Source of the DNA: Huiozyma naganishii CBS 8797
Taxonomy: Eukaryota; Ascomycota; Saccharomycetes; Saccharomycetales; Saccharomycetaceae
Direction: 5' to 3'
DNA: 64,000 nucleotides
NCBI RefSeq assembly: GCF_000348985.1
Contig: NC_035923.1
Span: forward strand, 1,054,001 to 1,118,000
Shown here: positions 20,650 through 30,975 of the stretch, one piece after another
Position numbering within the stretch: position 1 is the stretch's first letter
Layout: every line of letters starts with the position of its first letter
Notes under the pieces: model-generated
What the model saw: only the letters and a program-made list of their open reading frames with translations
What the model was told of the DNA's origin: nothing
Databases searched by the model: none
Position numbers and translations under genes: made by a program

Positions 20650-20906
20650 GTCTGTGGTGATGTGCGAGTGGTTGACTGGAGGTGTCAAGCGATGAGCCAA
20701 AGTGAACTGTCTGTCGCTGTTCGAGACGAAAACCGTTTCGATTTGCGATGAACAAAAAATTGACCAAAAAAATTTTTTCACGTCACTTTCGACGAAACTT
20801 CGTGTTTTGAGATTAAAAACTCGATGTCGATTTGAAGGAACATTTGATGCGGACGGCGGGTCCCCAGAGCGCGTTGGTTGCAGGGTACACAGGGAGACGT
20901 TGAGGG

Positions 20907-22250
20907 ATGCCCGGGTCACAAGAGCACACGTTTGTGCTGCTGCCGCAGGCGTACCTGTCGAATTTCCACAACAGGGTACGGTTCGAGGATGTGGCGCTTC
21001 TGGCCGCGTCGCAGCAGGCTCGTGCTCACAAGAGGGCGAAAGTGGTCAATTACGCGGAGTTTGACACGGATCTGTTTGATGACCTGCAGCGGGCCGGAGA
21101 CTTCGATGGAGAATATGGTGACGGCGGTGATTTGGCCGGTACGGAAGATGGTGAGGGCCGCGGTGAGTGGGGTCGTCGGGAGGTGGTGCGCTGGATGGGG
21201 CGGATGGCAGGGGAGGCGATCGGGGGTGTAGGTACCGGTGGTGGTGCTGCCGGTGAGAGTGCAGACGGAGTCGGTACAGGCGCTGGTGCTGGTGCGGCCG
21301 GTACGCACCAGGTTTCTCGCAAAAATAAGTTGCCCGACCTTGACTCGCAGGACGATATGATTAGCATACTCAAGTACCCGAAGGTGAGGGACACGTTCCA
21401 ACAGAGCAAAGTGGTCAGGCCGTACAGGCTGAACCTGGGACAGCAGCAACAACATCAGCAAGTTCCTGCAGAGCAGCCTATTATAGTGCCCGTGTCGCTG
21501 AATTTGGAGCACAACGGGAACCAGATCACGGACCAGTTCACGTGGAACTTGAACGACCACACTATCACCCCAGAGCAGTTTGCCACGATATACGCGAGAG
21601 ACTTGGACTTTAATTCGCCTCAAGGTGGGTACGGCAGCGGTAGCGGTAGCGGTGCTGGTGGTGGCAGCGGTAACAACAACAGCAACAGCAACAACAGCAG
21701 CTCGAGTGCGCAGTTCCAGGCACAGGTCGTGCAGGCGATAAACGAAGCCGTACAAGAGTGGGGTACCCTCGCGTCGATGAAGATCACCACGGACTTGCAA
21801 GTGATCGTCAACTTGACGTGCAACCTGCAGAACCTGTACTACGAGGACAACTTCCAGTGGAACCTGAACGAGAACGCAGAGATGAGCCCAGAACAGTTTG
21901 CAGAGATCGTCGTGCAAGATTTGGGGCTCACTCGAGAATTCATGCCGCTGATCGCGTGTGCGATCCACGCGACACTGCTTCGCGTCAAAAAAGATTGGAC
22001 GGAGGGACACCTGAACCAGGACACCGTGGCGAACGAGGCCGCGTTCGGGTACCTCGCTGGCGTACGGCTCGACGTAGAGGAGCTTGGCGGGAACTGGTGT
22101 CCCAGAGTCGAGATCCTGACGGGACAAGAGATACAGAGGAGGGAGATCGAGAAGGAGAGGAATCTCAGAAGACTCAAGAGGGAGTCCGACAGGATGGGCC
22201 GCAGGGGCCGCAGGCGGATGGAGGACCTCGACACGACGCTGAGGATGTGA
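20907..22250 (+). CDS. SFH1: Sfh1, RSC chromatin-remodeling subunit (SNF5/INI1 family)
   Basis: 447 residues (S. cerevisiae 426). Sfh1 is the SNF5-family core subunit of the essential RSC remodeler. The N-terminus keeps [11 protein letters not shown] and [19 protein letters not shown]. The SNF5 domain has both repeats, one at about 190-230 ([20 protein letters not shown]) and one at about 295-345 ([27 protein letters not shown]), followed by WCPRVEIL and the basic tail [13 protein letters not shown]. The linker regions contain Gly/Ala and Ser/Asn runs. SFH1 is YLR321C in S. cerevisiae, not next to EFB1, so its place here reflects rearrangement or an ancestral order lost in S. cerevisiae. Confidence 0.95.
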   Translation: MPGSQEHTFVLLPQAYLSNFHNRVRFEDVALLAASQQARAHKRAKVVNYAEFDTDLFDDLQRAGDFDGEYGDGGDLAGTEDGEGRGEWGRREVVRWMGRMAGEAIGGVGTGGGAAGESADGVGTGAGAGAAGTHQVSRKNKLPDLDSQDDMISILKYPKVRDTFQQSKVVRPYRLNLGQQQQHQQVPAEQPIIVPVSLNLEHNGNQITDQFTWNLNDHTITPEQFATIYARDLDFNSPQGGYGSGSGSGAGGGSGNNNSNSNNSSSSAQFQAQVVQAINEAVQEWGTLASMKITTDLQVIVNLTCNLQNLYYEDNFQWNLNENAEMSPEQFAEIVVQDLGLTREFMPLIACAIHATLLRVKKDWTEGHLNQDTVANEAAFGYLAGVRLDVEELGGNWCPRVEILTGQEIQRREIEKERNLRRLKRESDRMGRRGRRRMEDLDTTLRM

Positions 22251-22458
22251 GTGTCGGTTATTGTATATATGTAAGCTGTATGTATTATACCGTCAAACGG
22301 ACAAAGAGATGAAACAAAATTTTATTTTCTTCTTTTTAAAGCCTTCGACGCAGATGAAGGTTGCGTTATCACATAGCGGGGCGTTTAGTGGTACTGTGTG
22401 CCCTTTGTGAGAGAAGAGTGTCCCACTACAGTGTTTGCCGCAGTATATTGCAAGCAAT

Positions 22459-24174
22459 ATGACGTCTTCCAAGGGATCGAAGTCGTTCCGCCAGTGGAAC
22501 AGTGTGGCTCCCTACAGGGACCCCGTAGTGAAGGTGACGAACAGGAAGCCGTCGTTTCTGTCCAAGATGAGGACTCTGTTCAAGAGCGGTCACGGTGAGG
22601 GTGAGGAACATAGCAGTGTGAAGAGGCGTTCCGGTTTGTCTCAGGGGGATGAGAACGTCGCTCAAGTGCCCGGGGGGTTTTTCGAGGTGGACCAGCGGTC
22701 GCTGGACGAGTTTAAGAGTAACAGCAGAGTGAGCTCGCGTGGTGCTGGGATGTCAATGACAGAAGATGGGTCACGCGTGAGCCGTACTGCGGATGATACA
22801 CAACTGCGGCAGGAACAAGGGGACGAATCCGAGGCAAACGTGTCTAATGCCAAACTGGCGAACTTCTTTGCTGAGAAGGGAGACGTGCCCCTGACAGATA
22901 TCGAGTTGGAAGGAGTGATGTCGCTTTTGCAGAAATCGAAGAAGTTTGAGTCGCGCAATTCGTCGTTTGCCAATGCTACCGCACCGGTGATCAGTAAGGA
23001 TGACCACTATACCCCCGACAGACTGTTCAAGAACAACCGAGTCCTCTCCACGTCTTCCACGATGGCAAACTCGTCGTTTAAAGTGCCCACGTTTACGCCC
23101 AAATACGAGAATCAAACTGGCGGGAGCAGAAATTACAGTCTGAGAAGCATATCCAGCGCAGCAGGCAGCGATGCGTCGAATACCTCCGCAAGAAGGGTGT
23201 TTGACTATTCCGGTATGCCATCACCGTACAGGGCCGTGGTGCTCAAGTACAACTCTGCCACCAAAAAGTGTCCACGCAACAAAGATGTCCGTCGTAGGTC
23301 GATGTCGCAGTTGGAACACGGCAGCGTTAAGACTAGCAAGCAAAACAATTCTGTGACGAAAATGGCAAGACAGAAACCAGAGAAGAAGTTGAGCAATGTC
23401 GCATCTGCACTGGTCACACTACTGGATAATAACGATAATAACGCTAATACTACCGTTACTACTAATACTACGACGACCAGAACGCAAAATGGCACATCGC
23501 AACTGGCGAACCCGTACTCCTCTTACGCACACAAACACAAACCGCTGCCGCCACTATTGGACGACAAACCCTCTGAGCAGCCTCAGAAAACAGGGTTGTC
23601 CTTACCTCCGCCTCCACCAATCAAGGAGAACGTTGACACAATTGACGTGAAGGCTCCGCCACCGGGACCAATCACCAGCAGTGATTTAGCGGAGAGACCC
23701 ACGGGGTCTACTGATACAAAACAAGATACCGCATCCGCGCTGGAACAAGAACGGGTCAAACTGCACCAACCTGTACGGTCTTCCTCGCTTCGTTCAAATG
23801 TCGTCGTCGCACCCACGCCTGCAACGGAACCGGTGACGAAGAAGACGCAACAAGTCAAACCAGTGGCCAAATCCGTTGCGCCGTCGACACCTGCATTTTC
23901 ATTTGGGTTTGGTAAGAGCGAGGCAACCACTCCGTTTAAACCATTACCTATGGCGGCCCCAGTGGAAGATACGAAAAAACCCGCCGTGGCCGCTTTACCA
24001 CTTGCAGAGCTCAAGAAACCGGAACCCACAATGTCCAAGTCCGCAGAGAGGATATCCCCCGCCGAACAAGAAGAGTATACGTTCGATTTTGACACGCCTT
24101 CGAGTTCCAACGTCGATGTGTCGGGCATAGACGACACGGAAGTCGACAAATACAAGTCCATGTTCGTATTCTGA
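22459..24174 (+). CDS. NUP60: Nup60, nuclear-basket nucleoporin
   Basis: 571 residues from the ATG at 22459 (upstream in-frame codons reach only a TTG); S. cerevisiae Nup60 has 539. Nup60 anchors Mlp1 and Nup2 to the nuclear pore basket and binds the inner membrane through a basic N-terminal amphipathic part, consistent with the Lys/Arg-rich start here. A helical region (about 120-165) is followed by Ser/Asn-rich linkers, and an FxF-type motif (FSFGFGKSE) lies at about 485. The acidic C-terminus ends DDTEVDKYKSMFVF. Followed by ERP1, SWD1 and RFA1, as on S. cerevisiae chromosome I right arm. NUP2, its partner, is also in this window. Confidence 0.93.
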   Translation: MTSSKGSKSFRQWNSVAPYRDPVVKVTNRKPSFLSKMRTLFKSGHGEGEEHSSVKRRSGLSQGDENVAQVPGGFFEVDQRSLDEFKSNSRVSSRGAGMSMTEDGSRVSRTADDTQLRQEQGDESEANVSNAKLANFFAEKGDVPLTDIELEGVMSLLQKSKKFESRNSSFANATAPVISKDDHYTPDRLFKNNRVLSTSSTMANSSFKVPTFTPKYENQTGGSRNYSLRSISSAAGSDASNTSARRVFDYSGMPSPYRAVVLKYNSATKKCPRNKDVRRRSMSQLEHGSVKTSKQNNSVTKMARQKPEKKLSNVASALVTLLDNNDNNANTTVTTNTTTTRTQNGTSQLANPYSSYAHKHKPLPPLLDDKPSEQPQKTGLSLPPPPPIKENVDTIDVKAPPPGPITSSDLAERPTGSTDTKQDTASALEQERVKLHQPVRSSSLRSNVVVAPTPATEPVTKKTQQVKPVAKSVAPSTPAFSFGFGKSEATTPFKPLPMAAPVEDTKKPAVAALPLAELKKPEPTMSKSAERISPAEQEEYTFDFDTPSSSNVDVSGIDDTEVDKYKSMFVF

Positions 24175-24313
24175 CGTGCGCCGATCTTACTATTTTCATC
24201 CGCATGGCACACACACAGACATATAGATATACTTCAGACATGTGCACATATATATATGTATACGTATTTAGTCCAGAAAAGATATATACGTGGGCGCTGT
24301 GAGTCTACATTAC

Positions 24314-24985
24314 CTATAGCACCTTCTGCTTGACGAAGAAAGAGCCTAGGTGTTTCATCTGCCAGACACAAGTAGTAGCGAGCACGATGATCTGAATGAC
24401 CGCCCACCACATGGCGCGGGAGTTGACGTTTTCGGACAAGTCTCTGAACTGGGCCTCACGGTCTCTCATAAGCTGCTGTTCAAGCTTGATCTGCATCACT
24501 TTGGAGGAAAGCATGTTGACTTTGTCCTGTAGGGACTCCATCGTCTTCTTCCGCTTCGAGTCGAGTTTCGCGTCGGAACCGACCTCGAACTCCAATTCCA
24601 CTTTAGTCTTGGTCTTGCTCAACCACCCAGTGGCTTGAGGTTGCAGGCAGATCCTGTGCTCCCCGGACTCCAACGCGACGAAAGTGAAGTCACCCATGGG
24701 CGAACCCTTCTGGTGGACGACGCGCTGGTTATCGTCGAAGATCTCCTCGATATCGACCGTGAGTCCGAAGTCCTGAGGGGACACGTCCTGGTACGTGTTC
24801 AGCGCAGTGTCAAACACAGAGACACGGTACTTCCCCTGGATGTACGTGCCCTTTGTCAACTCCTTTTGGAAACATCTACGCTCCCCACCGTTGCTGTAGT
24901 AGTAGAACCCGAAAACCTGCGTTGGGAACAGAAGCAGCCCAAGAAGAGCCGCGCTCACCAATTGAACACCAGAGAACCCTATCAT
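24314..24985 (-). CDS. ERP1: Erp1, p24-family COPII cargo receptor
   Basis: 223 residues (S. cerevisiae 219). The layout is that of p24 proteins: signal peptide (about 1-26, ending QVFGF), a GOLD domain with the paired cysteines (CFQKEL and HRICLQP), a coiled coil (about 145-185), a membrane helix (AVIQIIVLATTCVWQM, about 195-215) and a short cytosolic tail, FFVKQKVL. p24 heterocomplexes (Erp1, Erp2, Emp24, Erv25) carry GPI-anchored proteins such as the Gas family out of the ER, so Erp1 would help to export the Gas2 encoded at 60081. Convergent with NUP60. Confidence 0.93.
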   Translation of the reverse strand: MIGFSGVQLVSAALLGLLLFPTQVFGFYYYSNGGERRCFQKELTKGTYIQGKYRVSVFDTALNTYQDVSPQDFGLTVDIEEIFDDNQRVVHQKGSPMGDFTFVALESGEHRICLQPQATGWLSKTKTKVELEFEVGSDAKLDSKRKKTMESLQDKVNMLSSKVMQIKLEQQLMRDREAQFRDLSENVNSRAMWWAVIQIIVLATTCVWQMKHLGSFFVKQKVL

Positions 24986-25173
24986 CGCTTTGTACCTTCT
25001 TTAGTCGTTACCCAACAGGCGCACAGACTACTTGTGGTCCGTCTCGTCCTTCAAACGTTGCAAAAAGTCGCTGAAAAGTTTTCATTCCCGAAATTCGTCT
25101 TTTACGAGAAATTCGCGAAGATGGTCGACACGTAAACATCCACAACAACATCAACGAAGTCTAACACGCTGTG

Positions 25174-26511
25174 ATGAATCTGTTGCTGCAGGACCCATTC
25201 AGTGTGCTGAAGGAGTACCCTGAGAAACTGACGCACACGATCCAGCTACCCTTCAAGTCCACGTGTCTCAGCTTCAGCAGGCGCGGCGAGTACCTTGCGA
25301 TGGGCGGGATCAACGGGATGGTGATGGTGTACGACATGGACACGTACCGACCCATTGCCGTGCTTGGGTCCGAGGCTGGTGCACATGTGCGGACCGTGCA
25401 GTGTCTTGCGTGGCATGTCTCCAGGGGCGGTCGGTTCCTGCTCAGCGCGGGGAGGGACTGGACGGTGAAAGTGTGGGACATTGCTTGTCCTGGGAGGCCG
25501 CACGGTGAGTACAAGTTCAGTGCTCCCGTATGGGGCGGGCACTGGGTGGAGAGTGGTCCGACGAAGTTGCAATGCGTCGCGACGGTTTTGGAGGAGCGGT
25601 TTGCGCTGTTTATGGACTTCACCGCAGGGGACCACCCACCAGCAGTTGTGCCCGTGATGGATGCACGCGAGGGTATCGATGAGGGTGATGCGGAGGGCGA
25701 CCACGGGTACGTGTTGACGAGTGCTGTGCACCCGAAATTCAAGGACGTTGTGGTGACGGGCAGTTCGAAGGGGTGGCTGAAGTTCTACCGGATCCTGGAC
25801 GGCACTCCTGCGTCCTTCCAGTTGGTGTACAGCGAGCGAATTGCGAGCTCCAACATCAAACACGTTGTGATTTGCGAGAACGGCGACCGTATGGCGATCA
25901 ACTGCTCGGACAGAACGATCAGACAGTACTCGCTGCATTTGGAGGCAGAGTCCTCCACGACGATACGAGTCGAAATGGAACTCGAGCACAGGTACCAAGA
26001 CGTGATCAACAAGCTGCAGTGGAACTGCATCATCTTCAGCAACAAGTCCGGGGACTACCTCGTTGCGTCGCCGCACGGGTCGTCCACGCATGAACTGTAC
26101 CTGTGGGAGACCCACTCTGGGTCCCTAGTGCGCGTGCTCGAGGGAGCCGAGGAGGAGCTCATGGACATTGACTGGAACTTCTACACGATGTCAATTGCGA
26201 GCATCGGGTTCGAGAGCGGCGACATCTACGTGTGGTCGCTCATCGTGCCGCCCAAATGGAGCGCTTTGGCCCCGGACTTCGAGGAGGTCGAGGAGAACAT
26301 CGAATACCTCGAGAAAGAGGACGAGTTCGACCAGGTGGACGAGCAGGCGAACACGGACGACCGTCTCCAGGAGGAGACCGACGTGCCCATCGACTTAACC
26401 GCCGGCGAACGCTACGACGTCAGGGGGAACGACCTCCTCTACAGACAGTTCCCGTTCCCAGTGGACTACCAGCGGATCCTCATGGTCAACCAGAACAGCA
26501 GAATCCACTGA
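25174..26511 (+). CDS. SWD1: Swd1, COMPASS histone H3K4 methyltransferase subunit
   Basis: 445 residues from ATG at 25174 (S. cerevisiae 426). The family (human RBBP5) is a WD40 propeller that contacts Set1 and nucleosomes. The N-terminus MNLLLQDPFSVLKEYPEKL is typical. WD repeats run from about residue 25 to 350 (for example SAGRDWTVKVWDIACPGRP and DRTIRQYSLH), followed by an acidic C-terminal segment with EYLEKEDEFDQVDE. The coding DNA is GC-rich compared with flanking regions. It lies between ERP1 and CDH1; in S. cerevisiae SWD1 (YAR003W) is followed by RFA1. Confidence 0.95.
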   Translation: MNLLLQDPFSVLKEYPEKLTHTIQLPFKSTCLSFSRRGEYLAMGGINGMVMVYDMDTYRPIAVLGSEAGAHVRTVQCLAWHVSRGGRFLLSAGRDWTVKVWDIACPGRPHGEYKFSAPVWGGHWVESGPTKLQCVATVLEERFALFMDFTAGDHPPAVVPVMDAREGIDEGDAEGDHGYVLTSAVHPKFKDVVVTGSSKGWLKFYRILDGTPASFQLVYSERIASSNIKHVVICENGDRMAINCSDRTIRQYSLHLEAESSTTIRVEMELEHRYQDVINKLQWNCIIFSNKSGDYLVASPHGSSTHELYLWETHSGSLVRVLEGAEEELMDIDWNFYTMSIASIGFESGDIYVWSLIVPPKWSALAPDFEEVEENIEYLEKEDEFDQVDEQANTDDRLQEETDVPIDLTAGERYDVRGNDLLYRQFPFPVDYQRILMVNQNSRIH

Positions 26512-26706
26512 TCAGAGCGACTCCAGGAGCGTATTATCCTCGAATTTTAGCCGCCGAAGTCTGAAAACGGGCGGGTAACGAAGAGAATTTTTTTTTTTGA
26601 AAAAATAAAAATCAAAGGAAACGAAGACGACGACAACACGAGACCCTCAAGACAACACTATCGTTATATTGGTTCGCTCCCCACCCCCCCACGCAGTCGC
26701 CGAACG

Positions 26707-28560
26707 ATGTCCAGACAGTTGGGCAATCCGTTTATGAACAACACGCCGAAACCGTCGCCATTGAAAGGGAAGGATGAGCGGTTGCACAGCAGCAAGGTCA
26801 CGAAGAGGTCAGCAGCGGCAACCGGTTCTACTCCGTCGTCGTCTGTGTCTACGGTGTCCGGGTCGCTGACAAACCCGCTGCTGCTATCGCCCACTAGGCG
26901 GCCCAGAACGACCGGTGGGAGTGTGTACACGGACAGGTTTATCCCTAGCAGGACGGAAACGGGGATCAACTCGATCAAGTCTATCAGCAGCTCTCAGAGC
27001 ATGCCCTTTTTACCGTCTACCAGTACAGAAGACCAATTGGAATCCCAGAGGGAGAGACAGGCGCACAAGACCTTCGACGCGGTGCTCAAAAATGAAATAT
27101 TCGGGGAAATGCTCTCTAGGGACTCGATGGATTCAGAGTCCAACACAATCGACAAGATTAAACACACGAGGGCGACCGAAGTGCGGGAGCCAATGACCCC
27201 GTCGCCGGAGAGGAGAAGGCAGAGCGGTAGTAATGGCGGGTCCACAGTTCCCGCCGACAACAACTCGCAGCGTGGTGTTCCTGCTGCCGGCTCCGACGGT
27301 GGCAACGATGGTTCACGGTCGCACTCGAATATAGACTCTGTATCCGCACCAGTGACCCCGAGAAGATTATTCCCGAATGCAACCGCGGAAGACCACCTCT
27401 TCAAACCATCAAGTAACTCAACAAGGGGAGCCAGTATATTCACGTACAGAGACAAGTCATCTGCCTCCAAGAGGCCCTCAACAACGGCAAGTTTCATGAA
27501 ATCGGCACAGTTTATGGACTCCAAGTCCCCCGTGCGTCCGGACTCGAAACAACTGTTGCTATCGTCTCCTGGTAAATCGTTTAGAAAGATAACAAAAGTG
27601 CCGTACAGGGTTCTGGACGCACCATCACTTGCAGACGATTTTTATTACGATCTGATAGATTGGTCCTCAAAGGATATGCTAGCGGTTGCGTTGAACAAGT
27701 CGATCTTCCTAACAAACAACGCCACTGGGGACGTAGTACACCTGTGCGACACAGATACGGTAGATAATGAGTTTACAAGTCTAAGCTGGGTGGGGGCGGG
27801 CTCCCACTTGGCTGTCGGGCAGAGGAATGGGCTTGTCGAGATATACGACGCGGTTAAGGGGAAATGCATAAGGACACTCTCCGGTCATGTAGACAGGGTC
27901 GCGTGTCTGTCCTGGAACAACCATATTTTATCTTCAGGTAGCAGAGATCATCGCATCTTACACAGAGACGTCAGGATGCCTGACCCCTTTTTTGAAAGGA
28001 TAGAATCACACACCCAGGAGGTTTGTGGATTGAAGTGGAATGTGGACGAAAATAAATTGGCATCAGGCGGGAACGACAACATCGTACACGTCTACGATGG
28101 GACGTCGAGGACACCCATGCTTACGCTAAACGAACACAAAGCAGCAGTGAAGGCAATTGCCTGGTCACCACACAAGAGAGGCATCCTGGCCACCGGTGGT
28201 GGGACTGCAGACCGCTGTCTTAAGATCTGGAATATCAACAATTTGACAAAGGTTAGAGAGGTCGACACGAGCTCGCAAATTTGTAACATGTTGTGGTCGA
28301 AAAATACGGACGAAATCGTCACGTCTCACGGTTACTCCAAATACAACCTAACGTTGTGGGATTACCCAACCTTGAGCCCGGTAGCCATCCTGAAGGGACA
28401 CAGTTTCAGAGTCCTGCACTTGACGCTTTCAACAGATGGGACCACCGTCGTTTCTGGTGCTGGAGATGAAACGCTAAGGTATTGGAACTTGTTCGAAAAA
28501 CAGAAACCAAAATCGTTACCAGACTCGTCTATCTTCAGCACATACAACCAAATTAGATAA
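26707..28560 (+). CDS. CDH1: Cdh1, APC/C activator
   Basis: 617 residues (S. cerevisiae 566). Cdh1 activates the anaphase-promoting complex from late mitosis through G1 and recruits D-box and KEN-box substrates. The N-terminus starts with NPFMNNTPKPSPLKG. The C-box is DRFIPSRTE (about 77-85), and Ser-Pro/Thr-Pro sites that Cdk1 would phosphorylate are scattered up to about 290. A seven-bladed WD40 propeller (about 305-600) includes VPYRVLDAPSLADDFYYDLI, and the C-terminal IR tail (NQIR) is intact. In S. cerevisiae CDH1 (YGL003C) is on chromosome VII near PMA1, whereas SWD1 and RFA1 are on chromosome I. Here they are interleaved. Confidence 0.96.
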   Translation: MSRQLGNPFMNNTPKPSPLKGKDERLHSSKVTKRSAAATGSTPSSSVSTVSGSLTNPLLLSPTRRPRTTGGSVYTDRFIPSRTETGINSIKSISSSQSMPFLPSTSTEDQLESQRERQAHKTFDAVLKNEIFGEMLSRDSMDSESNTIDKIKHTRATEVREPMTPSPERRRQSGSNGGSTVPADNNSQRGVPAAGSDGGNDGSRSHSNIDSVSAPVTPRRLFPNATAEDHLFKPSSNSTRGASIFTYRDKSSASKRPSTTASFMKSAQFMDSKSPVRPDSKQLLLSSPGKSFRKITKVPYRVLDAPSLADDFYYDLIDWSSKDMLAVALNKSIFLTNNATGDVVHLCDTDTVDNEFTSLSWVGAGSHLAVGQRNGLVEIYDAVKGKCIRTLSGHVDRVACLSWNNHILSSGSRDHRILHRDVRMPDPFFERIESHTQEVCGLKWNVDENKLASGGNDNIVHVYDGTSRTPMLTLNEHKAAVKAIAWSPHKRGILATGGGTADRCLKIWNINNLTKVREVDTSSQICNMLWSKNTDEIVTSHGYSKYNLTLWDYPTLSPVAILKGHSFRVLHLTLSTDGTTVVSGAGDETLRYWNLFEKQKPKSLPDSSIFSTYNQIR

Positions 28561-28747
28561 GATTCCATCAAACATACCCTCATACATATATACATACATA
28601 GAACTCAAACTTTGATTAATCCAAAGTACCCTTCGTGATGAACTCGGAGAGAAACACTGAAAACATACAAGAATAAAACACAAAACTTACAGACCGCACG
28701 CACAAAGGGAAAGCCATATATAAGTAGATATATCGCGGTAGATAAGC

Positions 28748-30649
28748 TCACTCTAGAAATGCTTTTGACAGTTCAGCTGCCAAGAAATCGGCCTCAGCTT
28801 TGTAATTCAGTTGGTGTATGTTGGATACACTGTATCTGATTCTCGTTTGGTCGTTGTAGTTGTCCTCCCTTGCCCTGATCCGGAAATCGTATTGGTTCAT
28901 CTGCAAGTTTTGGGTCAATCTACTAAATTCTTTAGGATCCTTTTCTTTCAAATCAGTCAATTTCGTCGCAGAAACACCGAGTAGCTGTTCAGCTTGCTCG
29001 TTGAACAGCACCACCCACAGTTGTCCAGTCTCGTCCATGATCGAAAGCGTTAAAATATATCTCCATTCGGGCTTCTCGTTGTCTGTATTACACTTCTCAC
29101 ATCTCCAAGTACCATCGGTCGATTGAATAGCTTTCTTGTTACAATCTTTATTCGAACAAGCAGGGTACGCAAAGTTGTCGACTTTCAAAAAACTGATAGC
29201 TGCCCTGATGCTGAAGTAGTCACCAGCATCACTTTTCCCCAGGTTATCAGCTATAGCTTTACCGATCGAGATCCGTTGAGCGATGAACTTGCCTGCGTTG
29301 GGGCTGGCGCCTGGAACGTTATCTTGGCCCAGAGCGGTGAAGTTCGCCGAGTGACCCTCAGAATCGTACCACCCCTTCAATGCATAAGCTTCAGGGATCT
29401 CAGGATTGGGAATCAGGTTGCTGGTAAATCCCATTGTCAGAGACTTACCGCCGAAATCAGAGACACGAACACCCTTTATCGCCACCACTGACCCCTCTGG
29501 CATGTTGAATTCTTTGGCCAAAGTGTTCCATAAACCCACATTAATTGAGGAATTAGAGTCGTCAACTAGCACAATATCACGACGGTCAAACGTTTTGCCC
29601 GCCCTAGAAGTCAGTGTAAATGCATCGTTTACGGTCTTAATGATACCCAGGACGTCCACAGTGGAGTTTGCCTCCTGGTTTTGCACCGTGTCTAATTTGA
29701 TAAAGTTGAAATGAGTCTTGGGGACATTTATGTCGTCTTGACATTCTTCGACAACACTTTCTCTGTCCAAGCTTAGTTCGTATGGGTGAGAAAGATTAGA
29801 AAATTGCGGTTTGGCCGGTTGTAATCTTGCTTTGGAGACGTAGTATACCTTGCCCTCTTGCAGAATTTCGTAATACTTAGTGGCCATGTCGTTGAAAGCA
29901 GTAGCTCTGATTTCTCCTGAAGTATCCAGGAAGTTGACATTGAATAGTTTACCCTCGCCTCTTTGGTTACTCCATGTCTTGATTTCACCCTTGAATGACA
30001 CTCTTGCCTTGATAGTCCACACGTTCTGATAAGGAGACAGTTGTTCTATAGCGAAGATTGGTTTGGACTTGGAGGAGTTCCCGAAGCTCGTTGCCGGATT
30101 CCCCAAAGGTCTGTCAGACTGCCCAGTCATCGAGTTCGTGGCCGAAGCAGCTGCGGCCCCACTGTTAGTTGCAGTACCACTGATACCAGTTGTCGTCGAA
30201 TTTTCCGCGGCAGGGTGTGCATCGTTTGCTTCATCGTCGCCCTTCAACTCGGGAACAAGTTCGTTAATGTGCGCGGCCATGTACGTGTTCAAGAAGGTGC
30301 TGTTGGGGTTAACCAATTCCTTACCAGCATCCACCAGCTCAAAATCGTCAACCAAAACAACGAACCTGGTTTTGTTCTTCAGAGAAACAGCGTCTGCTGC
30401 CGTTATACGAACGATGTCACCCTTCTGCAATTCTTGACTTTGGAACTTGTCAGCAGCCTCGTTTCTAAACAACATCTTCATGTAGTACACCCCATCAGAC
30501 ATCAAAACAATATTCTTCCGGTTGGTGCTGGTACCATCATTTTTCTTGGTGTTGAAAATCTGATAGACACCGTTGATAGGGTTGGAGTATCTCTCCTCCT
30601 TAGTGAACAGACTGAAAAGATCGCCTTTGCTTAGTTCAGTATCGGCCAT
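28748..30649 (-). CDS. RFA1: Replication protein A large subunit
   Basis: 633 residues (S. cerevisiae Rfa1 621). The single-stranded-DNA-binding subunit of RPA acts in replication, repair and checkpoint signalling. It has the N-terminal protein-interaction OB fold (about 1-130), a linker with Ala/Thr/Asn, DBD-A and DBD-B (about 195-440), and DBD-C with its zinc ribbon CSNKDCNKKA...CEKC (CX4C then CX2C) at about 498-522. The protein ends AAELSKAFLE. The promoter shared with SEN34 contains an MCB element (30830-30835), fitting G1/S expression. The order RFA1-SEN34 is the same as in S. cerevisiae (YAR007C-YAR008W). Confidence 0.97.
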   Translation of the reverse strand: MADTELSKGDLFSLFTKEERYSNPINGVYQIFNTKKNDGTSTNRKNIVLMSDGVYYMKMLFRNEAADKFQSQELQKGDIVRITAADAVSLKNKTRFVVLVDDFELVDAGKELVNPNSTFLNTYMAAHINELVPELKGDDEANDAHPAAENSTTTGISGTATNSGAAAASATNSMTGQSDRPLGNPATSFGNSSKSKPIFAIEQLSPYQNVWTIKARVSFKGEIKTWSNQRGEGKLFNVNFLDTSGEIRATAFNDMATKYYEILQEGKVYYVSKARLQPAKPQFSNLSHPYELSLDRESVVEECQDDINVPKTHFNFIKLDTVQNQEANSTVDVLGIIKTVNDAFTLTSRAGKTFDRRDIVLVDDSNSSINVGLWNTLAKEFNMPEGSVVAIKGVRVSDFGGKSLTMGFTSNLIPNPEIPEAYALKGWYDSEGHSANFTALGQDNVPGASPNAGKFIAQRISIGKAIADNLGKSDAGDYFSIRAAISFLKVDNFAYPACSNKDCNKKAIQSTDGTWRCEKCNTDNEKPEWRYILTLSIMDETGQLWVVLFNEQAEQLLGVSATKLTDLKEKDPKEFSRLTQNLQMNQYDFRIRAREDNYNDQTRIRYSVSNIHQLNYKAEADFLAAELSKAFLE

Positions 30650-30829
30650 CTCTCGTTTCTAAGTAAAAAATAATACTAGTTTAGAGCGTTCAGATGACTT
30701 TGATAAAAACTGACCGGTACGCAACGTAGTTCTCTTAGCGGAGTGCTGTTGCAAGGAAAGTTTAACGCCTCCCAAAGAACAGGATTCGCTTTATTTAATT
30801 CAATATTTTTTTCGTCGTTCGAGATTTTG

Positions 30830-30835
30830 ACGCGT
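30830..30835. promoter_or_regulatory. MCB element (ACGCGT), RFA1 promoter
   Basis: ACGCGT about 180 bp upstream of the RFA1 start. MBF (Mbp1-Swi6) drives G1/S transcription of replication genes through this site, and S. cerevisiae RFA1 is an MCB gene. Confidence 0.7.
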
Positions 30836-30975
30836 TTCGCGTTTTGGCGAAAATATTGGAAAATTGCAGATTTTGCGATGAGATGAGGCTTCAAGAGGCA
30901 ACAAGGACCGAGTGCACCAGGGTGAGCCAGTGGGGGATATACATCGCAACAGGGATTGGCATCCAAACGGGCGTA

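Noticed and set aside
20916..22127. 403-codon antisense ORF over SFH1
   Set aside because: Overlaps a fully conserved SNF5-family gene; GC-rich coding DNA leaves the opposite frame open by chance.
25246..26115. 289-codon antisense ORF over SWD1
   Set aside because: Overlaps a confidently recognised WD40 gene; no domain of its own.
30844..30975. N-terminal extension of SEN34
   Set aside because: The first codon is TTG, and the region before residue MVNKIRI is not found in the yeast protein and overlaps the RFA1 promoter with its MCB site.
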